Shown here: one piece after another, positions 19,284 to 28,393 of the stretch
Layout: each line of letters opens with the position of its first letter
Numbering within the stretch: the stretch's first letter is position 1
Assembly: GCA_028713245.1 (NCBI GenBank)
Contig: JAQTOQ010000004.1
Location: 1-33,737, forward strand
Direction of reading: 5' to 3'
Source: Sulfuricurvum sp.
GTDB lineage: Bacteria > Campylobacterota > Campylobacteria > Campylobacterales > Sulfurimonadaceae
DNA length: 33,737 nt
Translations under genes and position numbers: made by a program
The notes under the pieces: model-generated
The model's input: only the letters and a program-made list of their open reading frames with translations
What the model was told of the DNA's origin: nothing
The model's database searches: none

Positions 19284-19386
19284 CTAAAAGTACTCTTTAA
19301 TTAGTCTTTTGTTTACTATTGCTCCTTTAATTACGCTAAATAAATCATTTTTTGTTATTTTTAAACTCTTTTTATATTATTTTTGC

Positions 19387-19430
19387 TAATATCGTTTCAA
19401 CAATGTAAGCTTATTACGCAATATTGAAAC
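19387..19430 (+). promoter_or_regulatory. porin promoter (TGC-TAATAT) and 5'-UTR dyad gtttcaa/ttgaaac
   Basis: -10-like 19387-19392; arms 19394-19400 and 19424-19430; SD aaggag 19435-19440. Confidence 0.4.
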
Positions 19431-19445
19431 CCTTAAGGAGTTAGA

Positions 19446-21023
19446 ATGAAAAACAAATTTTTAGGTTCCGTGGTCGCAGCGGCTCTTATGTCCACTACCG
19501 TGACGGCAGAAGGTACGATGCTACAACGCTTTGAAGCGATGGAAAAAGAGATGAATGCACTCAAGGCGGAAATCGCGAATATGAAAGCTGAAAAACCAAT
19601 ATCAGTTACTACAAAAAAAATAGTCGTTGAAGACGATGATGAAGCCCCGGTCAAAGCAACTGCTAGAAAAATTAAAGTAGCTGTTTCAAAAGATAATGAG
19701 GAAAAAAGTATTCCTGAACAGCTTGAAGATATTCACGATCAGCTAAGCACTCTCAACAAAAGAACCAACGGTAACGCCATCAAATGGGATGTTGATTTCC
19801 GCACCAGTGTTGATAACCTCAGCTATAAAATGGCGGATGGAAGCAAGCAAACCAATGATGCTCTTTTCAGTAACCGTTTATGGCTAGGAATGAACTATGC
19901 GGCTACAAAAAATCTTAGCTTCACAGGGCAGCTCGCCTATAACAAAACTTTTGGTCAACGTTCAATGGTCAATCCAACCACAGCAGGAATGGAAGGTTTT
20001 GACTGGATCAGCAGTGAAGCGGCTTATGATGATACGCTCCGTGTACGATCGGCTTATTTTTATTACCAAGATGATGAGTTTTTAGGTACCGATATCCCAT
20101 GGACTGTTAGTGTTGGTCGTCGTCCATCTACAGAAGGACATCTTGTTAATCTACGGGAGAATGATCAGGCATCATCACCATTGGCACATACTATCAATGT
20201 TGAATTTGACGGTGCAAGTGCAAAATTTGGGATGGAAGGAGTTACGGGTTTAACAGGAGCGTATTTCAAACTTTGTGCCGGTCGCGGTATGAGTGCAGCT
20301 GAGCCACGATTTGGTGCTGCTCCATACAGTGATCAAAATGCAACCACTAATAATATTGATATGGCTGGTATTATTATCGTTCCTTATGATGATAAGCAAT
20401 ACAGTATCGGAATGCAATATACTTACGCAAATAATTTGATTGATCTCGCTAATCCGGGAGTAGACTTTAGTATGAGTACGGTTGGTGGTCTTCATACAGC
20501 CACAGCTTTTGTTATGATAAACGGTATCGGTAATGGATGGAGTGACTTTTTGGATGACTCATTAATCTTTGCAAGTGGTGCAATGTCCAAAACGGACCCT
20601 TATGCCAATAAAGGGGGCATGCTAGGATCAACAGATAGTAAAACTGGGTATAGCTACTGGATCGGGACACAGTTCCCATCTCTTATCAGTGACGAAGGAC
20701 GATGGGGTGCTGAGTTCAACCACGGTTCAAACTATTGGCGTCCAATCACCTATGGTGAAGATACCCTAATCGGTTCAAAACTTGCAGCACGTGGTAATGC
20801 ATACGAAGTTTATTTTACAGAACCATTAGTTAAAGACATCCTCTCTTTCCAACTACGCTATACCTATATCGATTATGATTATAGTGGTAGTAATGGCTTT
20901 TTTGGAAGTACTTCAGGAACCCCTCTAAGTATGGATGAAGCTAGAGCGATTGGTGGAGCTACAGCTGCAAGTATTGTTGATCATGCGCAAGACATTCGTG
21001 CGTACATTCGTTATAAATTTTAA
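19446..21023 (+). CDS. outer-membrane porin-like protein (DUF3373-like)
   Basis: 525 aa; signal peptide MKNKFLGSVVAAALMSTTVTAEG, N-terminal coiled coil, beta-strand-rich body ending in aromatic-K-F (YIRYKF). Confidence 0.8.
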   Translation: MKNKFLGSVVAAALMSTTVTAEGTMLQRFEAMEKEMNALKAEIANMKAEKPISVTTKKIVVEDDDEAPVKATARKIKVAVSKDNEEKSIPEQLEDIHDQLSTLNKRTNGNAIKWDVDFRTSVDNLSYKMADGSKQTNDALFSNRLWLGMNYAATKNLSFTGQLAYNKTFGQRSMVNPTTAGMEGFDWISSEAAYDDTLRVRSAYFYYQDDEFLGTDIPWTVSVGRRPSTEGHLVNLRENDQASSPLAHTINVEFDGASAKFGMEGVTGLTGAYFKLCAGRGMSAAEPRFGAAPYSDQNATTNNIDMAGIIIVPYDDKQYSIGMQYTYANNLIDLANPGVDFSMSTVGGLHTATAFVMINGIGNGWSDFLDDSLIFASGAMSKTDPYANKGGMLGSTDSKTGYSYWIGTQFPSLISDEGRWGAEFNHGSNYWRPITYGEDTLIGSKLAARGNAYEVYFTEPLVKDILSFQLRYTYIDYDYSGSNGFFGSTSGTPLSMDEARAIGGATAASIVDHAQDIRAYIRYKF

Positions 21024-21031
21024 TTTCTACT

Positions 21032-21059
21032 GTCATTCCGTGCCACGACACGGAATGAC
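21032..21059. repeat. palindromic element, short form, between convergent porin and bcp
   Basis: gtcattccgtg-ccacga-cacggaatgac, 11-bp perfect stem. Confidence 0.75.
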
Positions 21060-21065
21060 GAAAAA

Positions 21066-21533
21066 CTATTCTTGCAATCTTGCCAACTCTTCTTTTACTT
21101 TAACCACGTGGTCTTTGACTTTAACGTTATTCCATAAGGCACGAACAACCCCTTTTGGATCGATGATGTACGTTGAGCGGACAATCCCCATATATTCTTT
21201 GCCATAGTTCTTTTTCATCGCCCATACACCATAGTCTTGCATCATTTGCGTCGTAGGATCGCTCAAAAGCGTAATACCTAAATTTTGTTTCTCGATAAAA
21301 TTACGGTGCGCTTTGGTACTGTCCGCACTTACACCCAAAATAATAGCACCCATATCATCGTACGCATCCTGTGCTTCAGTAAACTCACACGCTTCAGTCG
21401 TACATCCGGGAGTGGAATCTTTGGGATAAAAATACAATACAATCCATTTTCCGCGCAAATCGCGCAGACAGATTTCCACATCATCCTGATTACTCAAACA
21501 AAACTCGGGGGCGGTGCTTTCTAGTTCTAACAT
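21066..21533 (-). CDS. bcp: thiol peroxidase / peroxiredoxin Bcp
   Basis: 155 aa; LYFYPKDSTPGCTTEACEF, GVSADSTKAHRNFIEKQNL. Confidence 0.95.
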   Translation of the reverse strand: MLELESTAPEFCLSNQDDVEICLRDLRGKWIVLYFYPKDSTPGCTTEACEFTEAQDAYDDMGAIILGVSADSTKAHRNFIEKQNLGITLLSDPTTQMMQDYGVWAMKKNYGKEYMGIVRSTYIIDPKGVVRALWNNVKVKDHVVKVKEELARLQE

Positions 21534-21566
21534 TATTAGTTTCCTTTATTTTTAGTATCTCCATCC

Positions 21567-21634
21567 CGTCATTCCGTGCCACGACATGGAATCCATAAAC
21601 AGCAGATGGATACCGTATCGAGTACGGTATGACG
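21567..21634. repeat. palindromic element, long form (MITE/REP-like)
   Basis: cgtcat...atgacg outer inverted repeat; two sub-hairpins; shares cgtcattccgtgccacgaca with the copy at 21032. Confidence 0.7.
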
Positions 21635-21639
21635 AAAGG

Positions 21640-23061
21640 CTATAAAATTACGATCGATTTTATCTCTGTCATTTCTTCAATAGCAAAACGTGGACCTTCA
21701 CGCCCTACCCCGCTGAGCTTAACCCCGCCATACGGCTGTATATCAAAACGCAAGGTTGGCATGTCATTGATAATGATACCGCCTGCATCCAACTCTTCAA
21801 TCGCTTTGTTTGCATGTTCTAAATTATTGGTAAAAATTGAGCACTGCAATCCATACGGAGAGTCATTCATCTTCTCGATTGCCTCATCCAATGTTTCTAC
21901 TTTTACCAAACTCACGATCGGGGCAAAAACCTCTTCGCAAATGATTTTCATCGACTCTGTCACATCCGCCATAACACAGGGATAAAATAACCGTCCCTCA
22001 CTGCGCGAAGGTGTTAGAGCACAAGCGCCTTCATCAATAGCACTTTGTACCCAGTTCATTGCTCTACTCACAGCCTCATCATCAATAAGCGGTCCTAAAA
22101 AAGTCGCCTCATCGTAAGGAGATCCAACGACTAATTTTGCCGTTTCCTCCGTCATTTTTGCTGCAAATTCATTGTAAATTTCAGCATTTACATAAATACG
22201 CTGTAGCGAGATACACACTTGCCCAGAATTTGCAAAAGCACCAATTGCGCAACGCTGCGCCGCATACTCGAGATCAGCTGATGTATCTATATAGGTTGCC
22301 GCATTTCCCCCAAGCTCTAAGCTCACTTTTTTAATCCCAGCACTTTTCGTGATAATTGCACCAACCGGCACAGAACCCGTAAAGCTGATCACTCTGGGAA
22401 TATCACTGCTAACAAGAGCACTTCCTACCTCAGCATCTCCATATACAACGCTTAGTGCATCGGTAATCGCATAGGGGCTTTCAATAAAGAGTTTTGCAAG
22501 CTTATACGCACAAAGAGGTGCTTCAGGTGTTGGCTTTAACACGACGGCATTTCCGGCAACCAACGCAGGAGCCAATTTATGAGCAACCAAATTGAGTGGA
22601 AAATTAAAAGGAGTAATTGCAACAACGACACCACAAGGATCACGACGCCAAAAGGAAAGAGCCTTTCGCCCGCTTGGCATCGCATCCGTGTTAATTGTCT
22701 CTCCGTGCATGGTTCGCATCGTTTCTGCGCAGAGAGTAATGGTCTCTATACAGCGATCTACTTCGATGCGTGCATAGGTAAGCGGTTTACCTACCTCATC
22801 ACACAGCGCTTTTGCAAACTCTTCGCGCTGAATTTTTAGCTTTGAAGCAACATCCAACAACCATGAACATCGTTGATGCAAAGGGCTTTTTCTAGCAATT
22901 TTTACCGCATTTTGCGCAATTCTGAGCGCTTTTTGTGCATCTTCAGCACTACAGATGGCCGCTCGTGAAGCAACTCTCCCATCATAAGGGCTTAAACGCT
23001 CTGCATATTTTTCTGTCTTTACTTCAAGTGATCCCATCCATACATGCGCGTCCATAGCCAA
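21640..23061 (-). CDS. NAD(P)-dependent aldehyde dehydrogenase
   Basis: 473 aa; ITPFNFPLNLVAHKLAPALVAGNAVVLKPTPEAP, SFTGSVPVG, LELGGNAATYID, NSGQVCISLQR, CEEVFAPIVS. Confidence 0.92.
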   Translation of the reverse strand: MAMDAHVWMGSLEVKTEKYAERLSPYDGRVASRAAICSAEDAQKALRIAQNAVKIARKSPLHQRCSWLLDVASKLKIQREEFAKALCDEVGKPLTYARIEVDRCIETITLCAETMRTMHGETINTDAMPSGRKALSFWRRDPCGVVVAITPFNFPLNLVAHKLAPALVAGNAVVLKPTPEAPLCAYKLAKLFIESPYAITDALSVVYGDAEVGSALVSSDIPRVISFTGSVPVGAIITKSAGIKKVSLELGGNAATYIDTSADLEYAAQRCAIGAFANSGQVCISLQRIYVNAEIYNEFAAKMTEETAKLVVGSPYDEATFLGPLIDDEAVSRAMNWVQSAIDEGACALTPSRSEGRLFYPCVMADVTESMKIICEEVFAPIVSLVKVETLDEAIEKMNDSPYGLQCSIFTNNLEHANKAIEELDAGGIIINDMPTLRFDIQPYGGVKLSGVGREGPRFAIEEMTEIKSIVIL

Positions 23062-23145
23062 CCCCTAGAGTAAATTATGTTTCGATTATACAAATCATCA
23101 CCTAAAAATAGATAGAATACCACAAACCAACCAAGGATCTTTAAC

Positions 23146-23592
23146 ATGAATTTAATCATCACCGAAGGTGCACTAGGTGTTCGGCCTCCTGTGACTAAGC
23201 CTCATCCAGGCTTTTTAGTCGAGGTAGGAGAAGAGCGTTTTCGAAAATTAGTTAGCGATCACTATGAACTCCTTCGTACCAGCGATATTGCTTTTCTCTT
23301 TCCAATCAATGACGAAGAAGATTTTACGGCAGCTAAAAAACACGCTGCAGATTTCATGATCCAAATTTGCGGAGGACCTGCATATTTCAATCAATCACGT
23401 GGAGAACCGCGCATGGTAGGTCGTCACGCACCCTTTCGTATCGACCCTGTTGCGCGACATCGCTGGCTAGAGTTTTACGCTACGCTTCTTCCAGCGCTTG
23501 AAGCAGAAGGGATTAATCCCGAGTATGTTCAGTCTTTTTGGAATTATCTGGATATTTTTTCTATCTGGATGATCAATACACCTACACAATAA
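23146..23592 (+). CDS. truncated haemoglobin-like globin (group II-like)
   Basis: 148 aa; ICGGPAYFNQSRGEPRMVGRHAPFRIDPVARHRWLEFYATLL. Confidence 0.8.
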   Translation: MNLIITEGALGVRPPVTKPHPGFLVEVGEERFRKLVSDHYELLRTSDIAFLFPINDEEDFTAAKKHAADFMIQICGGPAYFNQSRGEPRMVGRHAPFRIDPVARHRWLEFYATLLPALEAEGINPEYVQSFWNYLDIFSIWMINTPTQ

Positions 23593-23599
23593 ATGGCTC

Positions 23600-23625
23600 T
23601 TAATCTCCTGTATATAGGAGATTAA
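23600..23625 (+). terminator. hairpin downstream of globin gene
   Basis: ttaatctcct-gtatat-aggagattaa, 10-bp perfect stem; weak T tract. Confidence 0.5.
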
Positions 23626-23704
23626 AGCTGCTTAATCAATGTTAAATAGCTTCTACGCTAGAATCACCTACTTTAAATTATATTTTTCACTGGAGAACCC
23701 CCTT

Positions 23705-24625
23705 ATGAATGAAGCCAAGTTTATTTGGATGAACGGAAAATTAGTTCCTTGGAATGACGCAAAAATTCACGTCCTCTCTCACACCCTTCACTATGGAAAC
23801 GGTGCTATCGAAGGAACCAAAGCGTATAAAACCTCAAAAGGGTATGCTATTTTTCGTCTTAGCGATCATACAAAACGTCTTATCGAATCGGCTAAGATGA
23901 CCCTAATTACGGTTCCCTACACTGTTGAGGAACTCAATAAAGCACAAGTAGAACTTCTACGTGCCAACGACTTCACGGCCCAAAACGTTTATCTCCGTCC
24001 TATCGTCTATCTAGGCTATGGCGTCATGGGTGTTTATCACAAAGAAGCCCCTGTTGAAGTTTCGGTTGCTGCATGGGAATGGGGCGCATATTTGGGTGAA
24101 GAAGGGATGAAGCGCGGAATTCGTCTCAAAATCTCTTCGTTTAGTCGTCCAAACAACAAATCAAACATGGGCAAAGCAAAAGCAGTCGGTAATTACCTCA
24201 ACTCGCAAATGGCAAAATTTGAAGCAGTTGAAGCGGGATATGATGAAGCATTGTTGCTTGATGATGAAGGATATGTTGCTGAAGCCAGCGGGGCGTCATT
24301 TTTTATGCTAAAGGGGGATGAGCTCATCACCCCTCCAAACGACAACTCCCTTGTATCCATCACTCAAAAAACCGTTATTGAGATGGCAACTAATATGGGA
24401 ATCAAAGTTGTGCGTCGCCGTATCAGCCGTGAAGAAATTTACACTGCTGATGAAGCATTCCTGACAGGAACTGCAGCTGAAATCACACCGGTACGTGACG
24501 TTGATTCCCGTATCTTAGGTGCTGGCGGACGTGGACCGGTAACAGAAAAAATACAAAGTGCCTATTTCGATATCGTTCACGGACGCAATCCCCACTACGA
24601 CCACTATTTAACTTACATCAACTAA
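23705..24625 (+). CDS. ilvE: branched-chain amino acid aminotransferase
   Basis: MNEAKFIWMNGKLVPWNDAKIHVLSHTLHYGNGAIEGTKAY, NNKSNMGKAKAVGNYLNSQMAK, ATNMGIKV; start 23705 rather than ORF-track 23639. Confidence 0.96.
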   Translation: MNEAKFIWMNGKLVPWNDAKIHVLSHTLHYGNGAIEGTKAYKTSKGYAIFRLSDHTKRLIESAKMTLITVPYTVEELNKAQVELLRANDFTAQNVYLRPIVYLGYGVMGVYHKEAPVEVSVAAWEWGAYLGEEGMKRGIRLKISSFSRPNNKSNMGKAKAVGNYLNSQMAKFEAVEAGYDEALLLDDEGYVAEASGASFFMLKGDELITPPNDNSLVSITQKTVIEMATNMGIKVVRRRISREEIYTADEAFLTGTAAEITPVRDVDSRILGAGGRGPVTEKIQSAYFDIVHGRNPHYDHYLTYIN

Positions 24626-24634
24626 AGGTAATCC

Positions 24635-25675
24635 ATGGCAAGTGATATGAACGACTATTTTCAAAAGAAAAAAAATGAGAATCAAAAAAAGAGCGATTCC
24701 CAAGGACCTAAAATACCAAAGTTTGACTTCAATATGAACGGTCAAAAAGCCGGAACTTTTTGGCTAATCGGTGGAATCGTCTTGTTGCTTCTTTTGGCAA
24801 AACCGTTTGTCATCATTACCGAAGGAGAGCGCGGTATCCTTGCCACCAATGGAAAATACGAAGATCGCGCCCTTATGCCTGGTTTGCATTTTCTGATTCC
24901 TGGCTTTCAAAAAATCTATTTAGTAGATACAAAAGTACGTATCATCAATTATGCCGAAAAAATGGATCGTGCTTCTACCGCCGGTGATGGTATCTTGCTA
25001 AAGCCTGCGATTACCGTACTTGACAAGCGGGGACTGCCAGTATCTATTGATATGACGGTCCAATACCGTCTAAATGCCGACCTCGCAGCCAAAACAATCT
25101 CTAATTGGGGTTTTAGCTGGGAAGATAAGATTATTGACCCTGTCGCACGCGACGTTGTCCGTAATGTCGTGGGTCAATACGATGCTGAAACATTGCCAAT
25201 TATGCGCAATGCCATCGCTCAAAAAATTGAAGCAGGTATACGCAGCAATATCTCTCGCCAGAAAAACAGTCCTGCCAATCTTGAATCTATTCAATTACGC
25301 GAGATTGGTCTGCCACAAAAAGTAAAAGACCAAATTGAGCGTGTACAAGTTGCCAAGCAAGAAGTTGAAAAAGCACAGCAAGACGTGGAACGCGCAAAAC
25401 AAGAAGCCTTTAAAAAAGAGACGGAAGCTCAAGGGACAGCAAACGCCCTTACGATTGAAGCACAAGCCCAAGCAAAAGCAAATCACCTCGTAGGAGCTTC
25501 TCTGAGCTCTGGATTACTAAAACTTGAGCAGATCAAAGTACAGGGCAAATTTAACGAGGCACTTAAAGAAAATAAAGACGCGAAAATTTTTCTTACCCCT
25601 GGAGGATCGACTCCTAATATTTGGCTCGATACCAAGAGTGGTGACAGTCAAAAAATAAGTTCAATAGGTAAATAA
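24635..25675 (+). CDS. SPFH/prohibitin (HflK-like) membrane protein
   Basis: 346 aa; single N-terminal TM then PHB domain; EGERGILATNGKYEDRALMPGLHFLIPGFQKIYLVDTKV; coiled coil. Confidence 0.88.
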   Translation: MASDMNDYFQKKKNENQKKSDSQGPKIPKFDFNMNGQKAGTFWLIGGIVLLLLLAKPFVIITEGERGILATNGKYEDRALMPGLHFLIPGFQKIYLVDTKVRIINYAEKMDRASTAGDGILLKPAITVLDKRGLPVSIDMTVQYRLNADLAAKTISNWGFSWEDKIIDPVARDVVRNVVGQYDAETLPIMRNAIAQKIEAGIRSNISRQKNSPANLESIQLREIGLPQKVKDQIERVQVAKQEVEKAQQDVERAKQEAFKKETEAQGTANALTIEAQAQAKANHLVGASLSSGLLKLEQIKVQGKFNEALKENKDAKIFLTPGGSTPNIWLDTKSGDSQKISSIGK

Positions 25676-25678
25676 TAG

Positions 25679-26353
25679 ATGAATCTCAATCAAATCGACT
25701 GGGAAAGATCTGAACTTCTTCCCGTTATTGTTCAAGACTCGACAACGCTAGAAGTCTTGATGATGGCGTATATGAACCGCGAAGCACTTGAGTTGTCCCT
25801 TTCCACAAAAATTGCTCACTACTTCTCACGCTCCAAACAACGTCTTTGGAAAAAGGGAGAGAGCAGCGGTCATTTACAGCACATTGAGCGTTTTTTGCTC
25901 GATTGCGATAATGATACCCTCCTCCTCATGGTTCAACAAGAAGGGGTTGCATGTCATACCGGACGTAAATCCTGCTTTTTTACCGACATCGAATTGGGGG
26001 AAACTATTAGTGCTCCACAAGTCGACACGGCTGCTGTGTATGGGATTATTGATGAACTTTATCACACGATCCTTGCTCGTAAAAATGCCGATCCCCAAAC
26101 CTCATGGACGGCAAAGCTTTTAAGCAAAGGCGATAACGCGATACTTAAAAAAGTAGTTGAAGAAGCGGGTGAATTTTCATTTGCCGTTAAGGACAACGAT
26201 GAAAATGAAATTATTTATGAATGTGCCGATTTAGTCTATCACGTCCTTGTTGCATTGGGACATAAAAATATTTCTCCTGATCGTATTAAACAAGAACTGG
26301 CTCGCCGATTTGGGATGAGTGGTATCGCGGAGAAGAACGCTAGGACCAAATGA
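25679..26353 (+). CDS. hisIE: bifunctional phosphoribosyl-AMP cyclohydrolase / phosphoribosyl-ATP diphosphatase
   Basis: 224 aa; VLMMAYMNREAL, YFSRSKQRLWKKGESSGH, GVACHTGRKSCFF; C-terminal KKVVEEAGEF...ECADLVYHVLVAL. Confidence 0.95.
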   Translation: MNLNQIDWERSELLPVIVQDSTTLEVLMMAYMNREALELSLSTKIAHYFSRSKQRLWKKGESSGHLQHIERFLLDCDNDTLLLMVQQEGVACHTGRKSCFFTDIELGETISAPQVDTAAVYGIIDELYHTILARKNADPQTSWTAKLLSKGDNAILKKVVEEAGEFSFAVKDNDENEIIYECADLVYHVLVALGHKNISPDRIKQELARRFGMSGIAEKNARTK

Positions 26354-26865
26354 AAAAACATGTCATCGAGTTTTTACATACATTAAGTCTCTATGACTAC
26401 CTTCTCTTCGGAGGGATTGTATTCCTATTTTTATTTTTACTCATATTGTCCATACTCTTTCGACACAAACAGACCCTCGCAATCAGCCTCGTTATCTTAG
26501 CCTTTATAACTCTACTGGCTGCACCCTTTGGTGGCTATATCACACTGCATGCTCTGATGTATAAACACACCATCACCCTCACTACCGTCAAAGATCTCAC
26601 GTTTACTGAGGCACTGTTAATTAAAGGGGATATCAACAATACCTCAAGACAAACGTTCAAAGAGTGTACATTGTATGTCGGTATTTCCAAAATATCCCCA
26701 ATAAAACAGCTCAATAAACTTTACCCTTATTTACCATTTCGCCGACAAACGATTATTATTAAGGGACCTATTGAACCAAAAAACTCCAAAACTTTTAAAC
26801 TTCTTATACAACCCTTTCATTACACCAAACGCCATAGCGTTACAATTCTAGGACAATGCAGATGA
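26350..26865 (+). CDS. DUF2393-like membrane protein, copy 1
   Basis: 171 aa; two TM helices followed by a domain with TFTEALLIKGDINNTSRQTFKECTLYVGI; ATGA overlap with hisIE. Confidence 0.65.
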   Translation: MKKHVIEFLHTLSLYDYLLFGGIVFLFLFLLILSILFRHKQTLAISLVILAFITLLAAPFGGYITLHALMYKHTITLTTVKDLTFTEALLIKGDINNTSRQTFKECTLYVGISKISPIKQLNKLYPYLPFRRQTIIIKGPIEPKNSKTFKLLIQPFHYTKRHSVTILGQCR

Positions 26866-27425
26866 CTACTTCTTTTACAATTTGGCACTATTTAGACTTC
26901 ATTCTAATTGCAATCGCATTGATCTGGGCTATAAATTCTACCCTTAAACAAAAGGCTATTCCACAAAAAGGCTCTTTTATTGCAACTTATAGCGTGATTG
27001 CATTCTTGCTGCTCATTCTTTCTGTAGTTGCGATTAATGGGTACACAAAAAAAGTTCTTTTGTTAAATGTTACAAATCACCGTTTTCTTTCCACAGAGTC
27101 CATATTTTTTTCGGGGAGCGTGCGTAATGCAGGAAACTATGACGTTGGTGAAGTGGAAATTGAAATCAAGATATTTGACAAAGGGACAAAAAGGCAGGGA
27201 AGATCCTCATTTGAATCAACAGCCTTTGAAGACTATTACAATGATGCAGATATTCGGAAACTCTTTGGATACAAAAATAAGGAGCTAAAAGCAACATCCT
27301 ATACTATTCGCAGAACCGTTGCAAAGGAATTAAAAGCAGGTCACACCAAGTCATTTACCGTATCAATCGATTATCCGTCACACTTTCAAGGCTATATCAA
27401 CGAAGAACGTCTCATTGTTCATTAG
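26862..27425 (+). CDS. DUF2393-like membrane protein, copy 2
   Basis: two TM helices, FLSTESIFFSGSVRNAGNYDVGEVEIEIKIFDKG; start 26862 (ATGA overlap) or 26856. Confidence 0.65.
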   Translation: MTTSFTIWHYLDFILIAIALIWAINSTLKQKAIPQKGSFIATYSVIAFLLLILSVVAINGYTKKVLLLNVTNHRFLSTESIFFSGSVRNAGNYDVGEVEIEIKIFDKGTKRQGRSSFESTAFEDYYNDADIRKLFGYKNKELKATSYTIRRTVAKELKAGHTKSFTVSIDYPSHFQGYINEERLIVH

Positions 27426-28384
27426 TATTTAAGCCCTATTTCTTTGAGCGCTTGGTTCACCGCTCTAAGTTGTTTATTTTTGTCTCTGCACCATTGTGGC
27501 GCTATGAGAGACTCATCATCAATACCTGCACTGATACGCTGAACGCTCACATGAGCTGGCTTTACCTTTAAAGCTTCACTCAACACATCCAAGTATAATT
27601 CTTCACTAATAGGAGTGAACTCACCTCTGGCATACTCATTTGCTAAAGCTGTTCGCTTCACAACATACAGCGGATGGTACTTCACAGAGTCAATCCCTAA
27701 ATCGTATGCAGCATACGCCGTTTGTAGCATCATCTCTCGATCTTCACCGGGTAAACCGAAGATGAGATGCCCACAGACTTTTAGACCATGTTCCTTGGCT
27801 TTTAGAATTGCATTTTTTACATTTTGGCTATCATGCCCACGATTAATTTTAAGAAGTGTCTCATCAAAAATAGACTGAATACCAAATTCAATCCATATTT
27901 CTGTATGTTTTGAGAGTTCTCTAAGATATGCAAAAGTTTCATCACTGATGCTGTCCGAGCGTGTTCCGATACTAAGCCCAACGACATTATCAAACGTTAA
28001 CGCTTTTTCATAGAGCGCTTTGAGGGTACTTAGCGGGGCATAGGTATTTGTGAAGCTTTGAAAATAGACCAAATACTTTTGGGTCTCATTTTCCAATGTC
28101 AGTTTTTTTGAAAGGGCCTTAAATTGCCATTCAAGCTGTTGCAACTGTTGTTCTAAGTGAGGGTTTTCTAACGAATAAAGATTCAGAAAAAAACCTTTAA
28201 GCGGTTTAACTTTATCCAAACTCGGACTAAAAGAGTCGTTCTCACAAAAAGTGCATCCCCCCTTTGCAACAGTACCGTCGATGTTTGGGCAGGTAAATCC
28301 GGAGATAGAAACGGGAACTTTAGAAACTTTGGTTCCAAATTTTTCACTCAAATATTGCCCGAATGTAAAAATTTGTTCCCGCAT
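27422..28384 (-). CDS. TIGR01212-type (YhcC-like) radical SAM protein
   Basis: 320 aa; SISGFTCPNIDGTVAKGGCTFCENDSFSP, FQSFTNTYAPLSTLK, IEFGIQSIFDETL, INRGHD, GHLIFGLPGEDREMML. Confidence 0.9.
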   Translation of the reverse strand: MREQIFTFGQYLSEKFGTKVSKVPVSISGFTCPNIDGTVAKGGCTFCENDSFSPSLDKVKPLKGFFLNLYSLENPHLEQQLQQLEWQFKALSKKLTLENETQKYLVYFQSFTNTYAPLSTLKALYEKALTFDNVVGLSIGTRSDSISDETFAYLRELSKHTEIWIEFGIQSIFDETLLKINRGHDSQNVKNAILKAKEHGLKVCGHLIFGLPGEDREMMLQTAYAAYDLGIDSVKYHPLYVVKRTALANEYARGEFTPISEELYLDVLSEALKVKPAHVSVQRISAGIDDESLIAPQWCRDKNKQLRAVNQALKEIGLKY

Positions 28385-28393
28385 GGTGAGGTC

